Shown piece after piece: positions 49,232 through 56,240 of a stretch of DNA of 64,000 bases. Below the pieces are notes generated by a model. That model made no database searches and had not been told where the DNA came from. It saw nothing but the letters and a program-made list of their open reading frames with translations. The position numbers were made by a program, and so were the translations under genes. Location: the NCBI GenBank assembly GCA_041494245.1, contig JBGQAK010000019.1:1-64000 (forward strand). Reading direction: 5' to 3'. How positions within the stretch are numbered: position 1 is the first letter of the stretch; every line of letters starts with the position of its first letter. Source of the stretch: RBG-13-68-16 sp041494245. Its GTDB lineage: Bacteria > Acidobacteriota > Thermoanaerobaculia > Thermoanaerobaculales > Thermoanaerobaculaceae.

Positions 49232-49693
49232 TTATACCCCGCTCTCAGCGACCTCGGGCTCCACGTGCAGGGTCACCGGCACGCGCACATCACGGTGGAG
49301 GTGGATCTCCGCGGTGAACGTGCCCAGGCGCTTGACGTGCTGCGCCAGGGCGATCCGCCTGCGCTCCACGGTGATCCCGCGCTCGGCCAGCGCCTCGGCG
49401 ATGTCCGACGCGGTCACCGAACCGTAGAGGATGTCCTCCTCGCCGGCCCTACGCTTGAAGGTCAACTCCAGACCCGCGAACTTCGCAGCCATCGCCTCGG
49501 CCTCGCCCTTCTCCTTGGTCTGCTTGATCTCCCAGCGCTTCGTCTCCTGCTTGAAGCGAGCCAGGTTGGCGGCCGTGGCCTCGTAGGCGAGCCCCTTGGG
49601 GATCAGGTAGTTCCTGGCGAGACCGGTCTTGACCTCGATGGTCGCGCCGCGGTCGCCAAGATGCTCCACATGGTCGTTGAGAATCACCTTCAT
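49232..49693 (-). CDS. rplI: 50S ribosomal protein L9
   Basis: A 153-aa L9. The N-terminal RNA-binding domain MKVILNDHVEHLGDRGATIEVK and NYLIPKGLAYEAT are standard. A connecting helix and the C-terminal domain (LYGSVTASDIAEALAERGITVERR) follow. Its start overlaps the DUF2232 gene stop by 4 nt. It belongs to the rpsF-rpsR-(DUF2232)-rplI operon. Confidence 0.98.
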   Translation of the reverse strand: MKVILNDHVEHLGDRGATIEVKTGLARNYLIPKGLAYEATAANLARFKQETKRWEIKQTKEKGEAEAMAAKFAGLELTFKRRAGEEDILYGSVTASDIAEALAERGITVERRRIALAQHVKRLGTFTAEIHLHRDVRVPVTLHVEPEVAESGV

Positions 49694-50646
49694 GCTTCAT
49701 GTCCTCCGTCGTCTGCTCCACCCCGGCGCAGGCGGAAGAAGGTGTCGGCCAGACCGAGGGCGGAGAAAACCAGCGCCACCGGAATCTGGAGGGCGAACAC
49801 CACGACACCCAGCCGCACCCACCGGTTCCCGCCGAACCGGCGTCCGAGGTAGAAAAGGATGATAGCGAGGCCGTGCACGAAATACAACCCAAGCACGGTC
49901 ACCAAAAGGTTTGCAGCCAGCCACTTGGCCGGCTCGGTCGCGAACACCCAGCCGAGCCCACCGACCACGAAGCCGACCGGCAGCCACTCCTCCGAGGTGT
50001 AGAGGGGGAACGGCTCCGAGCCCCGCGGGAGCCCCAGCATGGGCAGCCGCGGCCGCAGCCAGAGCGCGCTCGTCAGCACGTAGAGCGCCGCGAACGCCGG
50101 CGTAAGGTAGGCGGCCACCTGCATGGCGCGGGCCACCAGCTCCTCGCCCTCCGGCCCCTCCCCGAGCAGGCGGACCAGCTCACCGGCGCCCGAGGTCATG
50201 CGTGCGAAGATCTGCACCAGCCCGTCGCCGGGCATCGCCGGCCAGAACACCGCCGTCACGACTCCGGCCGAGATCGCCAGGGCGACGAGCGCGACGAGAG
50301 CGGCCCACCGCCCCGTGCTCCACGACCGGCGCAGCCAGGTCTCCACCGAAACAGCCGGCCACACGGCGACGAGCAGGTAGCCCACGCACGCCGCCACCAG
50401 CCAGGGCGTCTTGAAAAGGAACACCGCCGCGACCAGGCCGATCGCCACCCAGCCCCACGCCACGAACGAGGTGCGGCCCTTGGCCACCACGTGCACCAGC
50501 GGCAGCGGCGCCAGCAGCGCGAGGAAAACGCCGACAAAGGGCAGCAGCGGCAGGCTCGCGAAGACCAGCAGGGAAAACAAACCCGCCATCCCCGGGCCGA
50601 ACAGACGCAGGGATGGCGGTGCAGGGGCGACCGGCGAGGACGCCAT
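49690..50646 (-). CDS. DUF2232 (YybS-like) membrane protein
   Basis: A 318-aa protein with about eight helices, placed between rpsR and rplI, where the YybS/DUF2232 family usually sits. The C-terminal GWVFATEPAKWLAANLLVTVLGLYFVHGLAIILFYL is the typical conserved region. Function is unknown; ECF-transporter-like topology has been noted for the family. ATG at 50646 is preferred, 14 nt after the rpsR stop; TTG at 50670 would overlap rpsR. Confidence 0.8.
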   Translation of the reverse strand: MASSPVAPAPPSLRLFGPGMAGLFSLLVFASLPLLPFVGVFLALLAPLPLVHVVAKGRTSFVAWGWVAIGLVAAVFLFKTPWLVAACVGYLLVAVWPAVSVETWLRRSWSTGRWAALVALVALAISAGVVTAVFWPAMPGDGLVQIFARMTSGAGELVRLLGEGPEGEELVARAMQVAAYLTPAFAALYVLTSALWLRPRLPMLGLPRGSEPFPLYTSEEWLPVGFVVGGLGWVFATEPAKWLAANLLVTVLGLYFVHGLAIILFYLGRRFGGNRWVRLGVVVFALQIPVALVFSALGLADTFFRLRRGGADDGGHEA

Positions 50647-50659
50647 CAACGGCGGACTC

Positions 50660-50890
50660 TCAGTCCCCAAGGAAAGGCAGCAGCGCCATTAAGCGCGCCC
50701 GCTTGATCGCCTTGGTCAGCTTGCGCTGGTAGATCGGGTTGGTGCCGGACACGCGCCGGGGAAGAATCTTGCCGGACACGGGCACGTACTGCCGGATGAG
50801 GTCGATGTCCTTGTAGTCGATGTACTCGATCCCCTCGGCGGTGAACTTGCAGGTCTTCTTCCGCTTGACGAAGTACTTCTTCTTCGGCAT
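50660..50890 (-). CDS. rpsR: 30S ribosomal protein S18
   Basis: A 76-aa S18 with the conserved core IEYIDYKDIDLIRQYVPVSGKILPRRVSGT and QRKLTKAIKRARLMALLPF. The N-terminus is rich in Lys (MPKKKYFVKRKKTCKF). It binds with S6 to the 30S platform. It starts 1 nt after the rpsF stop. Confidence 0.98.
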   Translation of the reverse strand: MPKKKYFVKRKKTCKFTAEGIEYIDYKDIDLIRQYVPVSGKILPRRVSGTNPIYQRKLTKAIKRARLMALLPFLGD

Positions 50891-50891
50891 C

Positions 50892-51296
50892 TCACGCCTC
50901 CTCGGCGGGGACTGCCGCCGCCGCGGCCCCGGCGCGCTGTTCCCGCTTCTCGCGCTTGGCGGCCTTGTGCTCCGCGCGCACCTTTTCCATCTTGCGGGCG
51001 CGCTGCATCTCGCGGTCGAGGTTAAGGTTGAGGAACCGCAGCACCTGGTCGGAGAGCTTGAGCCTGTACTCCAGGGGCTTCACCGCGGTTCCGGGGCCCT
51101 CGTACTGCCAAAACACGTAGAAGCCCTCACGGACGTGCTTGATCGTGTAGGCAAGCGTGCGCTTGCCCCAGAGGTCCTCCTTGACGATGGAGGCACCCTC
51201 CTTGGTCAGGAGCTCCTTGAGCTCACCGAGGAAGGCGTTGCGCTCCTCGTCCGACAGGGTTGGATTCAGAATGACACCGAGTTCGTACAGCGGCAT
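50892..51296 (-). CDS. rpsF: 30S ribosomal protein S6
   Basis: A 134-aa S6: MPLYELGVILNPTLSDEER, then LAYTIKHVREGFYVFWQYEG and LEYRLKLSDQVLRFLNL. The C-terminal tail is extended with Lys/Arg and Ala-rich sequence beyond the usual 95-100 residues. ATG at 51296 follows AAAGGAGACCAC. The 205-nt gap to pth (51297-51501) probably holds the operon promoter; many bacteria have an S6:S18-binding leader here, but I cannot identify one by eye. Confidence 0.97.
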   Translation of the reverse strand: MPLYELGVILNPTLSDEERNAFLGELKELLTKEGASIVKEDLWGKRTLAYTIKHVREGFYVFWQYEGPGTAVKPLEYRLKLSDQVLRFLNLNLDREMQRARKMEKVRAEHKAAKREKREQRAGAAAAAVPAEEA

Positions 51297-51501
51297 GTGG
51301 TCTCCTTTCGGCCTTCGGCCCCCACGTCGAGGTGGGAGCAAGGGGTCCGCCATGCCCGGCGGAGGTCGAATTCTATGCGCACGTGCGGCAAAAGGCAAGC
51401 CGGGAGGCCCGGCGGGGCCTGAGCGCCTTCCTTTCAGCGGCGCCTGGTGCCGCTCCGCGGCCGTTCTCGTTTTCCACGCAGGGGCAAGGACAGGAGTCTG
51501 T

Positions 51502-52089
51502 TCAGTCGGCTGCGGAGGCGGCGGGAGATGCCTGGTTGAACTGGGTGGCCGCGCGCGGGACCCCCAGGCGCAGCACGGCCTCGACGCAGTCGGCGGCGCG
51601 CTTCACCATCGCGGCCACCGTCTGCCGCTCGTCCTTCTCGAACGGGGCGAGGACGTACTCCGCGAGGTCGTCCCACGGATGCTCACCGCGGATGCCAAGG
51701 CGCAGCCGCGGAAACCCCTCGCCAAGCGCGTCCGCGAGCGAGCGCAGGCCGTTGTGGGTGCCCGGGCTTCCGCTCTGGCGAAGCCGGAGCTGGCCGAGGG
51801 GCAGCTCGACGTCGTCCACCACGACGAGGCACTGCCTAGGGATGAGCTCCTCCCCCTCGCAGAAGAGCGAGACCGCCTCGCCCGAGAGGTTCATGAACGT
51901 CTGCGGCTTGACGAGCCAGGTGGGGCGGCCGCCGCTTCGGCGGGCGACCCTCGAGCGGTAGCGGGTGCGCCAGCTGTCCATGCGCCACCGGCGCGCCATC
52001 TCGTCCATCACCGCGAAGCCCGCGTTGTGACGCGTGGCCGCGTACTCCGCACCGGGGTTGCCCAGCCCCACGACCGCCGCGATGTCCAT
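51502..52089 (-). CDS. pth: Peptidyl-tRNA hydrolase
   Basis: A 195-aa Pth that recycles peptidyl-tRNA by cleaving the ester bond. AAVVGLGNPGAEYAATRHNAGFAVMD holds the catalytic His (RHNAG) and Asn. KPQTFMNLSGEAV and VVVDDVELPLGQLRLRQSGSPGTHNGLRS are the other signatures. It follows rplY by 18 nt, the usual rplY-pth pair. Confidence 0.97.
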   Translation of the reverse strand: MDIAAVVGLGNPGAEYAATRHNAGFAVMDEMARRWRMDSWRTRYRSRVARRSGGRPTWLVKPQTFMNLSGEAVSLFCEGEELIPRQCLVVVDDVELPLGQLRLRQSGSPGTHNGLRSLADALGEGFPRLRLGIRGEHPWDDLAEYVLAPFEKDERQTVAAMVKRAADCVEAVLRLGVPRAATQFNQASPAASAAD

Positions 52090-52107
52090 CTGTGCGAGGC
52101 GCGCGTA

Positions 52108-52800
52108 CTACTCGGCCTCCTCGCCCTCCTCGGCCTCGGCGGCCCTGCCGCGTTTGATGACCTCGGGCTCGGCGGCCTCCTCCGTCGCGGCGGCGGCTGC
52201 AGCAGCCTCCTCGGCGGCCTTTTCCTCCTCCTCGGCCTTCACGTGGTGCGTGGCGACGGTGACGATTACCTTGTGGGGATCGTCCGCCAGCTTTGCGCCC
52301 TCGGGCAGCGGGATGTCGGCCGCGGTAAGGTGCTGGGAGAGTTGCAAGTGGCTGATGCCCACGTGAAACGCCTGCGGGATCTCCTCGGCCGAGCACTCCA
52401 CGTGCAACGTGCGGCCCACCCAGTCGAGGAAGCCGCCGACCTTGACGCCTTCGGCCTCGCCCTCGAGCACGATCGGGACCTCGACCTTGAGGCGCTGACC
52501 CTTGATCACGCGGATGAAGTCCAGGTGCATGTACTGCCGGGTGATCGGGTTGATCTGGGCGTCGCGCACCATCGCGTGACGCTCCTGCTTCGTTCCCTTC
52601 ATCTTGAGCAGGAATATGGTGTTGCGGCCCTTCTCCTGGCGCAGCAGCTCGGTGACGGCGTGCCGGTCGATCACCACCGGCACCGACTCCTTGCCGCCGC
52701 CGTAGACAACCGCAGGGATCAGCCCCTGCTGGCGCAGCTTTCTGTTCGCACCCTTGCCGGCGGAGCTGCGGCGCTCCACCTCGATGACGAGCTCAGCCAT
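52108..52800 (-). CDS. rplY: 50S ribosomal protein L25 / general stress protein Ctc
   Basis: A 230-aa long-form (CTC/TL5-type) L25. The N-terminal 5S rRNA-binding domain (RRSSAGKGANRKLRQQGLIPAVVYGG) is followed by the TL5 C-terminal domain (LHVECSAEEIPQAFHVGISHL). A Glu/Ala-rich acidic tail ends the protein. ATG at 52800 with a GGAGGTAGG site is preferred over an upstream in-frame start at 52815. The 355-nt gap back to prs contains a large palindrome. Confidence 0.96.
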   Translation of the reverse strand: MAELVIEVERRSSAGKGANRKLRQQGLIPAVVYGGGKESVPVVIDRHAVTELLRQEKGRNTIFLLKMKGTKQERHAMVRDAQINPITRQYMHLDFIRVIKGQRLKVEVPIVLEGEAEGVKVGGFLDWVGRTLHVECSAEEIPQAFHVGISHLQLSQHLTAADIPLPEGAKLADDPHKVIVTVATHHVKAEEEEKAAEEAAAAAAATEEAAEPEVIKRGRAAEAEEGEEAE

Positions 52801-52980
52801 AAAACCTACCTCCACCCCGGCGGCCGCGCCGCAAGGGGCACGAAATGTACCACAAAAGGGCCTCCCTGTCGACCAGCGGGCGCCCCAGCGCCTCGAGAAA
52901 GCGCCGCGGTACCTCGGCTGTCGCCCTGTTTTCTTTTCGAGCCCCGAGCACCCAGCCCGGATTGTTCATGAGGGGTCGTC

Positions 52981-53125
52981 GCGAGAGCGCGGAGGTGGCT
53001 GTCATGGTGGGGGCACGTAGGGGCGAGGAGGGGAGCCGTACTCGTCCAGTACGGCGGCACCCTCCGAGCCCCGAGTACGCTCGCCAGGGCGGCCAGATCC
53101 GCGCTCGCAGTAGACACCTTCGTGA
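52981..53125. repeat. Long palindrome between prs and rplY
   Basis: The centre is GCCGTAC-TCGTCCA-GTACGGC (53035-53055), a perfect 7-bp stem with 7-nt loop. Imperfect complementarity continues outwards on both sides for about 55 nt, ending in GCGAG-AGCGCGGA (52981) against TCCGCGCTCGC (53098). The extended hairpin would be about 140 nt. The exact 16-mer GAATAGTCCGGGCTAA follows at its right edge. The rest of the gap 52801-52980 shows nothing recognisable. Confidence 0.7.
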
Positions 53126-53139
53126 ATAGTCCGGGCTAA
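53124..53139. repeat. Exact 16-bp motif GAATAGTCCGGGCTAA, second copy
   Basis: Identical to 28318-28333 in the same orientation. It lies 17 nt downstream of the prs stop (which is on the minus strand) and at the border of the long palindrome. The pairing of this motif with long palindromes here and near position 250 suggests one element family. Confidence 0.7.
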
Positions 53140-53155
53140 TCCCGAGCCCCGGTCG

Positions 53156-54103
53156 TCAGACGAACAGGCTCGAGACCGAGGTGCCCTCGTGGATGCGTCG
53201 GATGGCCTCGCCCAGCAGCTCGGCCACCGAGAGCTGGCGGATCTTGGGGCAGGCGGCCGCCGCCGCGCCGAGGGGGATGGTGTCGGTGACGATCACCTGC
53301 TCCACCGACGCGGCCTGGATGCGCTCGACGGCGGGCCCCGAGAGCACGGGGTGGACGCCGGCCGCGAGCACGCGGGACGCCCCACGCGAGGTCAGCACCT
53401 CGGCGGTCTTCACCAGCGTGCCGGCGGTGTCGACGATGTCGTCCACGATCACGCAGGGGCGGCCCTCGACGTCGCCGATGACGTTGAGCACTTCCGCGTG
53501 GTTGGGGCTGGTGCGGCGCTTGTCCATGATCGCGAGGCCCGCCTCCAGCCGCTTGGCGAAGGCGCGGGCCCTCTCGACGCCGCCGGCGTCGGGGGAGACG
53601 ATGACCATGTCCGGGAGCTGCATGCGCCGGATCTCGTCGATCAGGACCGGCGCGGCGAAGAGGTGGTCGACCGGGATGTTGAAGAACCCCTGGATCTGGG
53701 CCGCGTGCAGGTCCATAGCGAGGATGCGCGTCGCCCCCGCCGAGGTGATGAGGTCGCAAATGAGCTTGGCGGTGATCGGGACGCGCGGGCGGTCCTTGCG
53801 GTCCTGGCGTGCGTAGCCGAAGTACGGGATCACCGCGGTGATGCCGCTTGCTGACGAGCGCCGGCAGGCATCCAGCAGGATCAGCAGCTCCATCAGGTTG
53901 TCGTTGGTCGGCGGGCAGGTGGGCTGGACAACGTAGACGTCGCCGCCGCGCACGTTCTCCTCGATCTGAGCGCCGTTCTCGCCGTCCGAGAAGTTGTACA
54001 GGCGCACCTGGCCCTGGGGAATCTGCAGGTAGTCGCAGATGCGCTCTGTCAGCTGCGGGTGAGCCCGGCCAGAGAATACAACCAACGGGTTCTGTTCGTG
54101 CAT
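53156..54103 (-). CDS. prs: Ribose-phosphate pyrophosphokinase
   Basis: A 315-aa PRPP synthase that makes the phosphoribosyl donor for nucleotides, His and Trp. The conserved parts are VVFSGRAHPQLTERICDYL, GYARQDRKDRPRVPITAKL (ATP loop), DLHAAQIQGFFNIPVDHL and the PRPP loop VDDIVDTAGTLVKTAE. ATG at 54103 starts the canonical N-terminus; the frame is open far upstream through the tRNA and other genes, which is noise. It lies just downstream of a tRNA-Gln gene on the same strand. Confidence 0.97.
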   Translation of the reverse strand: MHEQNPLVVFSGRAHPQLTERICDYLQIPQGQVRLYNFSDGENGAQIEENVRGGDVYVVQPTCPPTNDNLMELLILLDACRRSSASGITAVIPYFGYARQDRKDRPRVPITAKLICDLITSAGATRILAMDLHAAQIQGFFNIPVDHLFAAPVLIDEIRRMQLPDMVIVSPDAGGVERARAFAKRLEAGLAIMDKRRTSPNHAEVLNVIGDVEGRPCVIVDDIVDTAGTLVKTAEVLTSRGASRVLAAGVHPVLSGPAVERIQAASVEQVIVTDTIPLGAAAAACPKIRQLSVAELLGEAIRRIHEGTSVSSLFV

Positions 54104-54128
54104 GCCAACCTCGCAACCACGGGTCTGG

Positions 54129-54200
54129 CTGGGGCGGCAGGACTCGAACCTGCACGTGCGGGATCCAAAGTCCCGTGGCTTACCATTTGCCGACGCCCCA
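54129..54200 (-). tRNA. trnQ: tRNA-Gln (anticodon TTG)
   Basis: On the minus strand the sequence folds as a 7-bp acceptor stem TGGGGCG/CGCCCCA with discriminator G. The anticodon stem is CGGGA/TCCCG with loop CTTTGGA, giving anticodon TTG. The T-arm reads GCAGG-TTCGAGT-CCTGC. CCA is encoded immediately after (54126-54128). It sits between spoVG and prs in the same direction, the usual place in several delta-type genomes. Confidence 0.95.
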
Positions 54201-54270
54201 GTCGGCGCCGAGTCTAGTGCCCCGGCTGTCGCCTGTCCACAAAGCTCGGAGGCCTTTCCGAGCAGCGTTC

Positions 54271-54642
54271 CTACCGCTCCTCGTCCTCGCCCTCCTCGTT
54301 GGTCCAGTACTTCTCGCCGAGCAGGCGGTTGGCGATCTGCTGCGAGCGCGTGGCCGCCGCGACCGCCTCCCCCGACGCCCCGCGCTCGGTGGCGATGCGC
54401 TCGTACTCGGCGAGGATCGCCTCGTCCAGGAGCTTCCTGGTGTCCGTGTTGAGCGGGTGGGCGATGTCGCGGAAGGAGCCGTTGCGCAGGCGGCGCGAGG
54501 GCATCGAGACGTACACCGTGCCCTCCTTCCCCTCCAGCACCCGGATGTCGCCCACCAGGAAGCACCCGTCGAAGATCACCTGGGCGAACGCCTTGACCTT
54601 GCCGCCCTTGTTGAGGTTGATCCGGACCTCGCTGATTTCCAT
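54271..54642 (-). CDS. spoVG: SpoVG-family septation/RNA-binding regulator
   Basis: The protein is 123 aa. The core ISEVRINLNKGGKVKAFAQVIFDGCFLVGDIRVLEG and YVSMPSRRLRNGSFRDIAHPLN is highly conserved. SpoVG proteins bind DNA or RNA and influence septation, metabolism and gene expression in many non-sporulating bacteria as well. A charged tail ends in EEGEDEER. It is 3 nt after ispE and upstream of the tRNA, so tRNA and mRNA may share a transcript. Confidence 0.95.
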   Translation of the reverse strand: MEISEVRINLNKGGKVKAFAQVIFDGCFLVGDIRVLEGKEGTVYVSMPSRRLRNGSFRDIAHPLNTDTRKLLDEAILAEYERIATERGASGEAVAAATRSQQIANRLLGEKYWTNEEGEDEER

Positions 54643-54645
54643 GTC

Positions 54646-55545
54646 TCACCCCTCTCCAGCCGACGGCCGTAGGAGCGACGCCTCGCGGGTGAGCAACGGG
54701 ACGACCAGCGGGCCGAGGCCCGCCAACGTGGCGGCGGCGCTCCTCGCTCCTCCCTCGTCCCCGTAGAGACCGAACACCGTCCCACCGCTTCCCGAGAGCA
54801 ACGCGAGCATTGGCTGCGTGGCGTGCACACTCACCAGGCGCCGTGCGATCTCCGGCCAGAGCCGTGCGACCGTCGGCTGCAGGTCGTTGCGGAAGCCTCC
54901 GAGAGGCATCCCACCGCCTGCACTCACCCACTGGTATATCGCAGAACCCCGGGCGCCGTCCAGAGCGGTGGCATCGAGGGGGGGTGCATCGAGCGCCCGG
55001 TAGACCTCGGCGGTGGAGATCGGCTCGGGGCCGGGGAGCAGCACCAGCCACCAGGAGGGCAGGTCGGGCAGCGGCGTCACCTCCGAGCCGCGCCCCACCC
55101 CCCACACCACCCCGCCGACCAGGAAGAAAGGAACGTCCGCCCCGAGCGACGCGGCCAGGGGCCCAAGCTTGTGAACTTCTTCACGAGAACCCCAGAGACG
55201 CGACAGCCCGGCGAGCGCCGCGGCGGCGTCGGCCGAGCCGCCCCCCAGGCCGGCGCCCACGGGGATCCGCTTACGCAGCACCATCCGGGCGCCATGGCCC
55301 CCACCCAGCCGGGCGTCGAGCGCTCTCGCCGCCCTCAGCACCAGGTTGTCATCGCCCCCCGCAACGGCGCCCGCGGGCTCCACGGCCAGCTCGAAGGCGC
55401 CCTTCGGCGCCGCCTCAAGGATGAGCTCGTCCCACGCCCCGACCGCCGCGAACACCGTGCGCAGCTCGTGGTAGCCGTCGGGGCGCCGGCCCAGCACCTC
55501 CAGGTGGAGGTTGACCTTGGCGGGGCAGCGCACCTGGACCCTCAC
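54646..55545 (-). CDS. ispE: 4-diphosphocytidyl-2-C-methyl-D-erythritol kinase
   Basis: A 299-aa GHMP kinase, the fourth MEP-pathway enzyme. CPAKVNLHLEVLGRRPDGYHELRTVF is the N-terminal signature. The ATP loop is PVGAGLGGGSADAAAAL, and LALLSGSGGTVFGLY is the third GHMP motif. GTG at 55545 overlaps the upstream lipoprotein stop by 4 nt. Together with dxs at 9.8 kb it shows a MEP route. Confidence 0.95.
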   Translation of the reverse strand: MRVQVRCPAKVNLHLEVLGRRPDGYHELRTVFAAVGAWDELILEAAPKGAFELAVEPAGAVAGGDDNLVLRAARALDARLGGGHGARMVLRKRIPVGAGLGGGSADAAAALAGLSRLWGSREEVHKLGPLAASLGADVPFFLVGGVVWGVGRGSEVTPLPDLPSWWLVLLPGPEPISTAEVYRALDAPPLDATALDGARGSAIYQWVSAGGGMPLGGFRNDLQPTVARLWPEIARRLVSVHATQPMLALLSGSGGTVFGLYGDEGGARSAAATLAGLGPLVVPLLTREASLLRPSAGEG

Positions 55546-56240
55546 GTCCCGCCCCCGCAGACCGGCGCCGAGAGCCAGGGGGGAGGCACCGGCGGGTCGC
55601 CGACCCGCCAGGCCTGGATCACCAGCTCGGCCTCCTCGGGGCCGGCGGTGATGCGCAGGCCGGCGGGCACGCGCCCGGTGGACTCCCTGATGTCCGCGGT
55701 CAGCATCGGGGTCGCCTCGCCGGCCCGCGTGACGACCAGCCGCCTGAGGTGCGGCTGCGGGCCCTCGACGCGGGCCTGCCAGCGGAGCCCAGAGGTGGAA
55801 GCCTCCACCCATCCGGGCGCCTGCCGAACCTCACGGGCGTCGGCGGGGAGAAGGCCGGAGAGCAGCATCGCGGCGAGACGCGTGTCGAGTGGCAGCGAGG
55901 ACTTGGCGGAGATCGGGAGGACCCCCGCGGGAAGCGGGTCGCGGCAACCCTCCTTGACCCGGTGCACCCACCCCCCGTCCGGCCCGACCCACGCCGCCAC
56001 CGCCGCCCCGCCGGGCGGCACCGCGACGGTCAGCGACAGGCGCTCGCCGTCGGCCCGCACGCCCAGGACGAGGCCGCGGTACCCGCAGCAGGACAGCCGG
56101 TAGAGGGCGGAGAAGGGGCGCGGCTCGGCGATCAGGGACTGCCAGTCGGCAGGGAGCGGTGCAGGTGGTGCCAGGTGGCGGCAGCCGCCGGCCGCCGCCA
56201 GGATCAGGAGCAGGAGGGCCGCACTACGGCGCGGGCGCAC
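55542..56240 (-). CDS. Lipoprotein at the LolB position
   Basis: A 232-aa protein with a signal peptide and lipobox AAGGC (Cys20). The rest is beta-rich, with RPFSALYRLSCCGYRGLVLGVRADGERLSLTV and GLRWQARVEGPQPHLRRLVVT. That fits the half-barrel of LolB or related LolA-fold proteins that insert lipoproteins in the outer membrane. The gene order lipoprotein-ispE-prs is that of lolB-ispE-prs in many Gram-negatives. Sequence identity to LolB is not obvious by eye, so LolB-like is inferred mainly from synteny. GTG at 56240 lies inside the TPR gene end (17-nt overlap). Confidence 0.65.
   Translation of the reverse strand: MRPRRSAALLLLILAAAGGCRHLAPPAPLPADWQSLIAEPRPFSALYRLSCCGYRGLVLGVRADGERLSLTVAVPPGGAAVAAWVGPDGGWVHRVKEGCRDPLPAGVLPISAKSSLPLDTRLAAMLLSGLLPADAREVRQAPGWVEASTSGLRWQARVEGPQPHLRRLVVTRAGEATPMLTADIRESTGRVPAGLRITAGPEEAELVIQAWRVGDPPVPPPWLSAPVCGGGT

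Noticed and set aside
54104..55105. An upstream extension of the prs frame
   Set aside because: It runs through a tRNA gene and spoVG. The conserved Prs start is ATG 54103.
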